Shown here: positions 1-6,530 of the stretch, in pieces
Position numbering within the stretch: the stretch's first letter is position 1
Layout: every line of letters starts with the position of its first letter
From: an archaeon UBA168
GTDB taxonomy: Archaea; Thermoproteota; Thermoprotei_A; Marsarchaeales; UBA168
DNA: 11,688 bases
Assembly: GCA_002507085.1 (NCBI GenBank)
Contig: DAYW01000066.1
Coordinates: forward strand, 8,629 to 20,316
Reading direction: 5' to 3'
Program-made: the position numbers and the translations under genes
The notes under the pieces: model-generated
Database searches by the model: none
Seen by the model: the letters and a program-made list of their open reading frames with translations, nothing else
Told to the model about the DNA's origin: nothing

Positions 1-336
1 GACGCGAATGGCTCGAAGCTGACCATTATTATGAGTGGAAAGTTCGACGCAGAAAAACTCAACAAGATAATGGCCGTTATCGGCGAGGGGCACGAAGAAT
101 ATGTGGGGTATGATCCACAAGAAGAGAGGGGAACTCTAATGGATATGCTGTACAATGCAGTGCAGTACTTCGGCACCGAGTGGTTTGACAGCAAGAGGGC
201 AAGAGATGTGCTGCGCGAGCGCCTTAACAAAGACGTACCGCTACCTGTCGTATCAACTTACTTGAGCAGGATGAAAGAAAGCGGTAAGCTGGTATGTCGT
301 GGCAACCGCGTTCACAGAGAGTACAGATTAGCTTAG
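1..336 (+). CDS. Winged-helix-like protein, probably cut off by the left edge
   Basis: The reading frame is open from base 1. The residues before the first ATG at 31 (DANGSKLTIIM...) run smoothly into the rest, so the true start probably lies outside the window; an ATG start at 31 would give 101 residues. Counting from that ATG, the C-terminal half (about residues 35-100) looks like a winged helix. A helix ending in AVQYFGTEWF is followed by a helix-turn-helix with SKRARDVLRERL and then VVSTYLSRMKESGKLV as the probable recognition helix. A basic wing and tail (RGNRVHREYRL) follow. The N-terminal part, with the pattern 'GKFDAEKLNKIM', resembles a small alpha/beta or strand-helix module. The likely role is DNA binding and transcription control, inferred from fold pattern only. 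I cannot name a family or a target. It ends 51 bases before the next gene on the same strand. Confidence 0.6.
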   Translation, partial: DANGSKLTIIMSGKFDAEKLNKIMAVIGEGHEEYVGYDPQEERGTLMDMLYNAVQYFGTEWFDSKRARDVLRERLNKDVPLPVVSTYLSRMKESGKLVCRGNRVHREYRLA

Positions 337-340
337 AAGC

Positions 341-384
341 GGAAAAGACGTATCCCCCACCCCTGCTTTTCTACTGGAAAAGAC
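341..384 (+). repeat. Nine-base direct repeat with a small hairpin
   Basis: GGAAAAGAC occurs at 341-349 and again at 376-384, with starts 35 bases apart. The second copy also pairs with CTTTTC at about 366-371 to give a short stem with a five-base loop. The stretch between the copies is pyrimidine-rich (TATCCCCCACCCC). It lies between two helix-turn-helix genes, so an operator or a weak terminator are both possible. No function is shown by the sequence. Confidence 0.3.
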
Positions 385-387
385 AAA

Positions 388-735
388 ATGGTAAGAAAGA
401 AAGTACGTTCGAAAAAAAATAAAAACAAACAAGGCATTCCACCGGAAATGGAGGGGTGGGGGTCCTTTGAGCTGGTTGACCTGATTTCTCCTGCAGCCTC
501 TAAGATGCTTCTCTCTTTCCTTGTTAACCGTCTTGGCGGTGTGGCTTTATCAAGCCAACTAAGCCTGCCCAGGTCATCGCTCTACGCTTATATGGGCAAG
601 CTAAGCGATGGGCCTCGGCGGGAAGCCAGGAAAAAGATTCTCGAGTTCTCGTTGGCGCACTTCCCCCTTGAGACCAAGGCGATCCTCAGGGACTCAGCAA
701 CGCGGCTCAACTATCAGCTTGGAGCGTCGACGTAA
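388..735 (+). CDS. Small helix-turn-helix protein of unknown family
   Basis: A 115-residue protein. The N-terminal tail is very basic (MVRKKVRSKKNKNK, residues 1-14), which suits nucleic-acid contact. Residues about 28-75 read as a helical bundle with a helix-turn-helix: SKMLLSFLVNRLGGVALSSQ, then LPRSSLYAYMGKL as a plausible recognition helix. A further helical stretch (residues about 75-108) contains EARKKILEFSLAHF. I do not recognise the family. A DNA-binding regulator is inferred from fold pattern only. The start is uncertain: ATG at 388 keeps the basic tail, while an in-frame ATG at 448 would remove it. I see no clear Shine-Dalgarno site or TATA box before 388. The upstream gene, also HTH-like, is on the same strand 51 bases away, so the two may be co-transcribed. 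Confidence 0.55.
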   Translation: MVRKKVRSKKNKNKQGIPPEMEGWGSFELVDLISPAASKMLLSFLVNRLGGVALSSQLSLPRSSLYAYMGKLSDGPRREARKKILEFSLAHFPLETKAILRDSATRLNYQLGAST

Positions 736-740
736 ATTAA
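732..740 (+). promoter_or_regulatory. TATA-like box before the ABC transporter operon
   Basis: GTAAATTAA overlaps the stop codon of the upstream gene. An archaeal start site about 25 bases downstream (near 762) would leave a leader of roughly 30 bases. That leader holds GGGTGA at 774-779, a possible Shine-Dalgarno sequence, 12 bases before the GTG at 792. Confidence 0.35.
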
Positions 741-791
741 TCGATGCCGGGTGTCTCAGCGAAAAAGCCTAAAGGGTGAAGCTAGCTCAAA

Positions 792-2426
792 GTGATGACG
801 AGCCCTCTGCCCTACGTTATCCCCATACTTGTTGACATAGGTTACTCATGGTGGCGTATGCTGGCCGCCCTTCTGCTCTCCATTTTATTCAGCTGGGCGG
901 TTGGCGTAGCAGCGGGCACAAACAAGACCGCCGAAAGGATAATCCTCCCAGTTCTTGACGTGCTGCAGTCAGTGCCAATACTTGGCTTCTTCCCTGTTAT
1001 GATTTTTGCCATAATCGCCGTTTTGCCAGGCAAGCCGGGAATCGAGCTCGCGGTCATATTTTTGATATTCACAAGCATGGCCTGGAACATGGCATTCGCC
1101 GTATATGAAGCTGTGAAGGCGATACCAAAGGAGTTCATAGAGATGGCTAACGATATAGGGATGTCATCGCTGGGGAAGCTGCGTCATCTTTACATTCCTG
1201 CCTCTTGGCCAAAGCTTGCGTACAACGCTCTAGTATCATGGGATGTAGGTCTTTTCTTCTTGGTCTCAAGCGAGATAATAACGCTCGGCAATTCCAGCTA
1301 TTCGGTGAGCCACGGCATTGGCGTTGCCATAGCCACGTACGCCGCGGAGGGCAATTACGTAGCGTATACAGAGGCAATCGTGCTTTTGTTGTTCGCGCTT
1401 GTGGTCACGCGCGCGCTTTTCTTGCGGCCGTGGGCGCTGTGGTCGGAGAAGTTCAAGACCGCTGAGGAGGCCAGGGCGGAGCGCCTTGACGTGGTGTACA
1501 AAAGCTACAGATGGATCGGCGAAAAAGCAAAGGCAAGGATCTTTTATAACCTTCAAGGGATCGGGGTGATATTCAAACCTTTTTCGAAGGCGGCTAGGCT
1601 CATTAACAGACGTCTTGGGGCTAGGTCTGCGCTCCTGGGCAAGCTGCTCGTAGCCGTGCTTTCTTTTCTCATGTTGGCCTTCATCATCCACGCCATATTT
1701 TTGAGCATGGTTGCGTTTCATCCAATTTTCGAGCCTTCATATTGGGTTTACCTTGGTCATCTTGAGAGGGAGGTGATTGTGGCGTTGTTCTACTCTTTTG
1801 TCCGCGTATGGGGTGTTTATGCCATATCCTTAGTGATAGGCGTGCCGCTGGCAATAAAGGCCGCTCTGTCGGAGAAGCTCTACGAGCCGGTTTCAACGGC
1901 GACGCAGATAATATCATCTATACCGGGTCCCGTTCTGCTCCCGGCCATGGTCGTTGCGCTGCTGAGCCTGCCCTTCAGGGGAGAGCTCGTGGCGGCAATA
2001 GTGATCTTTCTGGGAAGCTTTTGGTACATATTCTTCAACGTCTTGGGCTCAGCACGCACCATACCCAAGCCCATGCTAGAAGCCGCCGACCTCTACGGCA
2101 TAAGGGGATTCAAGCGGTGGAAAGACATCTACGTACCGGCTGTTATGCCGTCGCTCGTTACGGGCTCCATAACGTTCATAGGGGGTGCCTGGAACACCTT
2201 AATGGTCGCCGAGTACTTCGCCGTCTCATCCAGTTCTGGGTCGGTGGTGCTGACCCAGGTTGGCCAGGGTATAGGTAAGCTGCTTGACATCGCTACTTAT
2301 TCCGGAAACTTGCCCCTACTTGGGCTGTCAATAATTTCCATGTCATTGTTGATAGTTGCCGTAAACTTGACGTTCTGGCGCTGGGCTTATAATTACGCGA
2401 CCAAGAGGTTCAGCTACAATGTATGA
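792..2426 (+). CDS. Fused double permease of an anion-type ABC importer (COG4986-like)
   Basis: Membrane subunit of an ABC importer of the nitrate/sulfonate/taurine type. It is 544 residues long and contains two binding-protein-dependent permease domains in one chain. The first (about residues 10-215) has a cytoplasmic EAA-type loop starting at residue 117 (EMANDIG...YIPASWPKL). The second (about 285-540) has a canonical one starting at residue 430 (EAADLYG...YVPAVMPSL). Each domain has about five to six hydrophobic segments. A charged cytoplasmic linker (about 215-285) joins them, so one polypeptide supplies both halves of the pore. This matches the 'duplicated permease' architecture of COG4986 and looks full length. 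GTG at 792 is immediately followed by ATG at 795; either could be the start. The 3' end overlaps the ATPase gene by 8 bases. The substrate cannot be read from the sequence, since no binding protein is in the window. Confidence 0.9.
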   Translation: MMTSPLPYVIPILVDIGYSWWRMLAALLLSILFSWAVGVAAGTNKTAERIILPVLDVLQSVPILGFFPVMIFAIIAVLPGKPGIELAVIFLIFTSMAWNMAFAVYEAVKAIPKEFIEMANDIGMSSLGKLRHLYIPASWPKLAYNALVSWDVGLFFLVSSEIITLGNSSYSVSHGIGVAIATYAAEGNYVAYTEAIVLLLFALVVTRALFLRPWALWSEKFKTAEEARAERLDVVYKSYRWIGEKAKARIFYNLQGIGVIFKPFSKAARLINRRLGARSALLGKLLVAVLSFLMLAFIIHAIFLSMVAFHPIFEPSYWVYLGHLEREVIVALFYSFVRVWGVYAISLVIGVPLAIKAALSEKLYEPVSTATQIISSIPGPVLLPAMVVALLSLPFRGELVAAIVIFLGSFWYIFFNVLGSARTIPKPMLEAADLYGIRGFKRWKDIYVPAVMPSLVTGSITFIGGAWNTLMVAEYFAVSSSSGSVVLTQVGQGIGKLLDIATYSGNLPLLGLSIISMSLLIVAVNLTFWRWAYNYATKRFSYNV

Positions 2427-3222
2427 GGAGGCTACCCAAGGCAACGGCCAGCCACAGGAAGGATCGAGCGAGGTCCTGCTCACGGTCAAGTCGTTGTCCT
2501 ACAGCGTGCAACTGGAAAGGCGCGTGCTCGACGTGCTTAAGGACATAAGCTTCTCAGTCAGCGACGGGCAATTCGTATCAATCATAGGCCCGTCTGGGGC
2601 TGGCAAGTCGACGTTGTTGAGGATAATCGCGGGCCTCGTGCGCCCTACCAGCGGCCACGTTTATTATCGCGATCAGGAGGTAACTCATCCGATCAAGAAC
2701 ATCTCGATGATGTTCCAAAATTACGCTTTGTTGCCGTGGAAGACCGCGCTCGAGAACGTGGAGATAGCCCTTTACTCAAACGAGGAGCTTTCCGCGAGGG
2801 AGAAGAGAGAAAAGGCGCTGAAGGCCCTGACGGCGGTTGGGCTGAGCGGTTTTGAGAACGCTTATCCAGGCGAGCTTAGCGGCGGTATGAAGCAAAGGGT
2901 AGCCATAGCGCGTGCGCTAGCCCTCGAGCCCGAGATCCTCCTCATGGATGAGCCCTTTAGCGCGCTTGATCCGTTAACTGCCGACCACCTGAGAAACGAG
3001 GTGTATTCGTACGTAATTAACCCTCAATCCCCAATCCGTTCTGTTATAATGGTAAGCCATAACGTTGAAGAGGTCATAGAGCTTTCTGATAAGGTGGTTG
3101 TCCTATCGCCTCGTCCTGCTCACGTCGTGGGCGAGGTCAACATCCTATTGAATCGGCCAAGGGATAAGAAGTCGTTCGAGTTTTACACTTACGTAGACCA
3201 GGTTTTCGCGCTTCTCACGTGA
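2419..3222 (+). CDS. ABC importer ATPase, nitrate/sulfonate/taurine type
   Basis: ATP-hydrolysing subunit that drives the fused permease encoded just upstream. All the signatures are present in its 267 residues: Walker A GPSGAGKST (57-65), a Q-loop in MMFQNYALLPW, ABC signature LSGGMKQR (153-160), Walker B EILLMDEP (172-179, catalytic Glu178) and the switch His214 in MVSHN. The 'NYALLPWKT' stretch after the Q-loop is typical of the SsuB/TauB/NrtD group (COG1116). It should therefore be catalytically competent. Its ATG overlaps the permease stop by 8 bases, and GAGGTT at 2405-2410 is a fitting Shine-Dalgarno site, so the pair is probably translated in a coupled way. Substrate is unknown; inorganic or organic anions, or an aromatic precursor, are possible for this family. 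Confidence 0.93.
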   Translation: MYEEATQGNGQPQEGSSEVLLTVKSLSYSVQLERRVLDVLKDISFSVSDGQFVSIIGPSGAGKSTLLRIIAGLVRPTSGHVYYRDQEVTHPIKNISMMFQNYALLPWKTALENVEIALYSNEELSAREKREKALKALTAVGLSGFENAYPGELSGGMKQRVAIARALALEPEILLMDEPFSALDPLTADHLRNEVYSYVINPQSPIRSVIMVSHNVEEVIELSDKVVVLSPRPAHVVGEVNILLNRPRDKKSFEFYTYVDQVFALLT

Positions 3223-3347
3223 GGCCTGAAACGGCACGAGCGAAAAGGTTGATTGAAGACCTTAAAGGGAGCTCTGAAGCAGGTAAGAGCACGGCACTTT
3301 CCATTGGCCAAAACGGGGTGCTTTGCGTGAATGGTCGCGCCGTCTAG
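3219..3347 (+). CDS. Possible 42-codon protein coupled to the ABC operon
   Basis: A short frame opens with GTG at 3219 and overlaps the ATPase stop as GTGA, an arrangement common in translational coupling. It ends with TAG at 3345. The product would begin MRPETARAKRLIEDLKGSS and end in QNGVLCVNGRAV. That gives an amphipathic basic helix followed by a small strand-like tail. I do not recognise it, no separate Shine-Dalgarno site is visible, and a frame of this length can arise by chance. A minus-strand frame covers the same bases but lacks a promoter. It could also be a remnant of a longer gene. Confidence 0.25.
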   Translation: MRPETARAKRLIEDLKGSSEAGKSTALSIGQNGVLCVNGRAV

Positions 3348-3408
3348 GTGCCAATTAACGGTTAGCACAACGTCATCGCTGAAGGCGAGGAATCCTAGAT
3401 TAGCCACG

Positions 3409-3418
3409 CTTAAATATA
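3409..3418 (+). promoter_or_regulatory. TATA box for the DUF2153-dnaG pair
   Basis: CTTAAATATA is a good archaeal TATA box. Transcription would start about 25 bases on, near 3440, leaving a leader of roughly ten bases before the ATG at 3452. Confidence 0.55.
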
Positions 3419-3451
3419 GATAACATAGTTTATTCGTTAAGGCGATTAGGA

Positions 3452-3763
3452 ATGTCCACGTGGGAAGACAGGTTGATTAAGAAAATGGATATGGTTAAAA
3501 AGATGAATTATGGGGACAGGTTATCCCTTTACTCCGATGTGAGACTTATCAATCTCGCGATATTGGAGTCGGTAAATGGTTGGAATCAGTGGCTTAGCGA
3601 TCCCGCCATAATCGACACCTTCACGGAGGATGAATTGAGGGAGCTCTTCGACGGCTTTAAGAAAGTGGCCCTTGAGTTCATGGAAATGGACCTGAAGTGG
3701 ACCACAAAGAAGGGCCGCGCCGGACAGGAACAGGGCGCCGGGGATACCTTTGGCGTCAGGTGA
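3452..3763 (+). CDS. DUF2153-like archaeal protein
   Basis: A small, mainly helical, soluble protein of 103 residues. The run YGDRLSLYSDVRLINLAILE (20-39), then GWNQWLSDP (43-51), then FTEDELRELFDGFKKVALEF and an MEMDLKWT end, fits my memory of the archaeal family DUF2153 (PF09921). No member of that family has a function known to me. It sits 13 bases upstream of dnaG on the same strand and appears to share its promoter, so a link with DNA or RNA metabolism is a guess from context. The C-terminal 17 residues (KKGRAGQEQ...) are polar and probably disordered. The start codon ATG at 3452 is supported by the TATA box at 3409-3418. Confidence 0.7.
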   Translation: MSTWEDRLIKKMDMVKKMNYGDRLSLYSDVRLINLAILESVNGWNQWLSDPAIIDTFTEDELRELFDGFKKVALEFMEMDLKWTTKKGRAGQEQGAGDTFGVR

Positions 3764-3765
3764 GC

Positions 3766-3770
3766 GGTGA
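3766..3770 (+). promoter_or_regulatory. Ribosome binding site that fixes the dnaG start
   Basis: GGTGA ends six bases before the TTG at 3777. The same sequence and spacing precede the TTG of aCPSF1, which supports TTG as the dnaG start. No in-frame ATG precedes the conserved N-terminal residues. Confidence 0.6.
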
Positions 3771-3776
3771 AGCGTT

Positions 3777-5099
3777 TTGGGAGGAGCAAGTTTAGCGAGC
3801 GCAAAGTATGAAGCGCTTTTCTCGCTAGAAGTTGATGGCCCGGTTGATCGCGCCGATATAGTGGGCGCGCTTTTCGGCCAGACAGAGGGCCTCTTCACGG
3901 AGGAGTACGACCTAAGGGAGCTCCAAGAAAAGGGCAAGATAGGCAGGATACAGATAAACTCCGAGGTGAGGGGAAAGAAGACGGTAGGAGAGATAACGGT
4001 TCCGTCCAACCTCAGCAAAGAAGAAACCGCGTTCATAATTGCGATAATAGAAAGCGTCGATAAGGTAGGGCCCTATAATGCCCACATAGAGCTGAAGTCG
4101 TTTAAGGATTTGCGCCAGCAGAAACGGGAAGAAATACTCAAGCGCACCAAGGAGATAATCGAGAAGCAAAAAGAGCAGGAGAACGTGGGCAGCGTCGAGG
4201 AAGCCCTTATGGAGCTCATGTATTCCATAAAGGGCTCTTCGATTGAGGAATACGGGCAGTCAAGGCTCCCAGCTGGCCCCGACGTGAAGAAGTCCGAGGA
4301 AGTCATCCTTGTGGAGGGCAGGGCAGACGTCGTTAACCTACTGAAGCATGGCTATAAGAACGCCTTAGCTCTGGGGGGTGCCACGGGCGGCAACATCCCG
4401 AAAGAGATTATAGAACTTGGTAAAGAGAGGACTCTCATAGCCTTTCTAGACGGCGACCGCGGTGGCGACATGATACTGAGAGAGCTTGAGGAGGCCGGCG
4501 TTGACATAGATTTCGTGGCCCGTGCTCCCAGCGGAAAAGAAGTGGAGGAACTGACTGGCAAGGAGATAGCGAGGGCTCTAGACGCCAAAGAGCCGTTCGT
4601 TAAGACCCGTGAGCGCATCGAGGAAAGGGCCAGGGTCGAAGCCCATGAAGTTGCCGAGCAGGAGAGCGTCGAAGTGCGGCCTGAGCAGGCCACCGAAAGG
4701 GTTGCTGAAAAGGCCGAAGAGCAGCAAAGAGAAGAGGCCAACGAGCAAGCGGCACCCGTTGCGCGGGTTCGCGCCGAGGAGGTTGCGCCTCAGCCCACGG
4801 TCGATAAGAAGGTGCTAGACGTTTTGGACAGCGTCCAAGGAACGCTGGAAGCGGTGCTTCTTGACTCACAGCTAAACACGATAGCCCGCATTCCGGTGGG
4901 AGATCTTGCCGAAAAGCTAGGGGACTCTGAGCCAGACAAGGTTTACGCGGTCGTTTTCGATGGCGTCATAACTCAGCGCCTGGTTGACATAGCAGCAGAG
5001 AAGAACGTCAAGACCATAATAGGAGTGAGAGTTGGCAACGTTTCCAAGAACCCTCCCGGCCTTACTATAATGTCAGAGAGGGAGCTCAGGAAGCGCTAG
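3777..5099 (+). CDS. dnaG: Archaeal DnaG-like protein (primase/exosome-associated)
   Basis: Archaeal DnaG, a TOPRIM protein that in this domain is reported both as an RNA-binding component of the exosome and as having primase activity. It has 440 residues. The N-terminal family domain contains LEVDGPVDRADIVGALFGQT and LRELQEKGKIGRIQI (about 10-65). The TOPRIM core has the catalytic Glu180 in VILVEGRADV, and Asp225, Asp227 and Asp231 in DGDRGGD (225-231). A long Glu/Ala/Val-rich charged linker spans about 279-341. A C-terminal domain (342-440) contains VQGTLEAVLLD and VVFDGVITQRLVDIA. All catalytic acidic residues are kept. Translation starts at TTG with GGTGA six bases upstream. The gene follows a DUF2153-like gene by 13 bases, so they are probably co-transcribed. 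Its last 27 bases overlap the 3' end of the convergent minus-strand gene. Confidence 0.95.
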   Translation: MGGASLASAKYEALFSLEVDGPVDRADIVGALFGQTEGLFTEEYDLRELQEKGKIGRIQINSEVRGKKTVGEITVPSNLSKEETAFIIAIIESVDKVGPYNAHIELKSFKDLRQQKREEILKRTKEIIEKQKEQENVGSVEEALMELMYSIKGSSIEEYGQSRLPAGPDVKKSEEVILVEGRADVVNLLKHGYKNALALGGATGGNIPKEIIELGKERTLIAFLDGDRGGDMILRELEEAGVDIDFVARAPSGKEVEELTGKEIARALDAKEPFVKTRERIEERARVEAHEVAEQESVEVRPEQATERVAEKAEEQQREEANEQAAPVARVRAEEVAPQPTVDKKVLDVLDSVQGTLEAVLLDSQLNTIARIPVGDLAEKLGDSEPDKVYAVVFDGVITQRLVDIAAEKNVKTIIGVRVGNVSKNPPGLTIMSERELRKR

Positions 5100-6449
5100 G
5101 TTGCTTTTTCGGCTTTGCGCGCCGAAGTCTCCTAGCCTAGTCTGTTCAAAAATAGAGAGTACCTGAGCCTGAAGAGTTGACAGCTCTTTTTTGTAAGCCT
5201 CTACGTCAACGCCACTCAAGTCGGGTTTAACCCAAAGTGGGGGCATCAAACTCCCATCTGCCATCAAGACGCCCCTGCGCCTCTTTATCACGTCATCAAC
5301 CCTAACTTCTCTCTCGACGACAAGCTGAAACGGGCTCACGACTTCAGGCAGCAAAGGAGGCATTTCGTCCTTGGCCTCTTTAGGTCCTTTCTGCAGCACA
5401 GCCCCTATAAAAGACGCCTGATACCTCCTTGCCAGCGGAGAATACCTGGGATTGCTTGTCTGGAACTCCGCAAATATCCCATTATCGCCGAGGCCTGCCC
5501 ACTCCCTTTCCCTTCTTCCTACAAGGACCTTGTTGTACTTCGCCACGGCAGTTCCAACGTCGCTCGCTGATATGATCTTTGCACCGCATCTGTAAATGGG
5601 CTGGGCTTCGGTTTCACCTGCGGGTAGCCCCTCGGCGACCTGAGAGAGAAGCCTCATCTTTATCGTCGAGTCTGCCGTCTTGACTAGATCGGCTAGATCG
5701 CTTGCTAGGATTATGGAATCGTAAAGCGATCCCTCATGTATGCCGGTTCTGGCGTAGACCGACTCATTTTCCTTGCGCTTGTGTATAATTGATGCTATGG
5801 AGTTAAAGCTAGATGTTAGCAAAAACGAATACGATGAGGACAGCTGCATGAGAAATTCAATTGCCTCTAGCAGGGTTGGAAAGGAGTCAGGTCCAGGAGA
5901 ATCGTAAAAACCCGTTAGGTGCGAGACCTCTAGGGGGTCAAAGGCGATCCTTCCCTCCAACTTGGGGATGCCCCATCCCCTTATCATCGATCCCTTGCCA
6001 TCTCTACCAAGGGCTCTAAGCTCCTTGGCATGATCGAGGGCCAGCGAATCAAGCCCACGCCTGCTGCGCGTGGTTATCCCCAACATATCTGGGTCATAAT
6101 AGCCTATTGTTGCAAATAGCGCCTCGCCATCAACCTCATCCCCGAACGCGCCTCTGGTCGAGCTGTATATCTTGAAACGCGGCCACGCGACCATGTCGAT
6201 CAGCGCCCACCTTATGTTTGGCTTCTCTCTTCTATCGGAGTCCTCAACCTTCTCGATCACGAATTGGGCCTGTTGCTCGGGGCCGTAGGAGTAAGTCGGC
6301 GTGAGTTCGGCTTTGCACCACTTGAACAGCGGGACCTTGTCTATTCGCGTTGACAACGCCTTGTAGCGCTTCTCGCCGTCAGTGTACCATATCTCGAACT
6401 CCCCGGTGGTGTTTTTTCTTGCAATTATGGGAAAAATTTCTTCTTCCAT
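5073..6449 (-). CDS. 458-residue protein of unknown function
   Basis: I do not recognise this protein. It is soluble, with no signal peptide, no strong membrane segment and only two cysteines (45 and 288), so a zinc ribbon or Fe-S cluster is unlikely. The N-terminal part (1-130) looks beta-rich: EFEIWYTDGEKRYKAL, QAQFVIEKVED, then NIRWALIDMVAWPRFKIY and VDGEALFATIGYYDPD. The middle (190-275) is helical. The C-terminal part has REREWAGLGDNGIFAEFQ (313-330), a basic patch VIKRRRG (387-393), then VLMADGSLMPP (394-404) and a final helix. The Asp in MADGS recalls NurA-type nucleases, but the N-terminal metal motif of that family is absent, so I do not make that call. The ATG is supported by a TATA box 26 bases upstream. 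Its 3' end overlaps dnaG by 27 bases. Confidence 0.8.
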   Translation of the reverse strand: MEEEIFPIIARKNTTGEFEIWYTDGEKRYKALSTRIDKVPLFKWCKAELTPTYSYGPEQQAQFVIEKVEDSDRREKPNIRWALIDMVAWPRFKIYSSTRGAFGDEVDGEALFATIGYYDPDMLGITTRSRRGLDSLALDHAKELRALGRDGKGSMIRGWGIPKLEGRIAFDPLEVSHLTGFYDSPGPDSFPTLLEAIEFLMQLSSSYSFLLTSSFNSIASIIHKRKENESVYARTGIHEGSLYDSIILASDLADLVKTADSTIKMRLLSQVAEGLPAGETEAQPIYRCGAKIISASDVGTAVAKYNKVLVGRREREWAGLGDNGIFAEFQTSNPRYSPLARRYQASFIGAVLQKGPKEAKDEMPPLLPEVVSPFQLVVEREVRVDDVIKRRRGVLMADGSLMPPLWVKPDLSGVDVEAYKKELSTLQAQVLSIFEQTRLGDFGAQSRKSNLALPELPL

Positions 6450-6470
6450 ATAAGCTTTAGATGCTGTGAA

Positions 6471-6480
6471 TTATAAATTT
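6471..6480 (-). promoter_or_regulatory. TATA box for the 458-residue gene
   Basis: On the minus strand this reads AAATTTATAA. Its centre lies about 26 bases before the ATG that ends at 6449, which suggests a leaderless transcript. The core is nearly symmetrical, so weak firing in both directions is possible. Confidence 0.5.
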
Positions 6481-6499
6481 TTTGCATTTAACGGCTAGA

Positions 6500-6508
6500 C
6501 TTAAATTT
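6500..6508 (+). promoter_or_regulatory. TATA box for the small divergent gene
   Basis: CTTAAATTT is centred about 27 bases before the TTG at 6531. This spacing fits a leaderless transcript and argues against an in-frame TTG at 6507, which would overlap the box. Confidence 0.5.
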
Positions 6509-6530
6509 GCGCCCGCTTGTTCTATGGAAA

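Noticed and set aside
3189..3407. Minus-strand open frame of 72 codons behind the ABC operon
   Set aside because: It reads fairly well at its start, but it has no TATA box or ribosome site at the right distance. Its second half is antisense to the end of the ATPase gene and has poor protein character.
5073..6449. NurA nuclease for the 458-residue protein
   Set aside because: Only a DGS-like motif near residue 400 is reminiscent. The N-terminal acidic DGS motif expected for NurA is missing, and no HerA gene is in the window.
6507..6530. TTG at 6507 as the start of the small divergent gene
   Set aside because: It would place the start inside the TATA-like box. The TTG at 6531 lies 27 bases past that box, and the protein after it begins with a typical polar tail.
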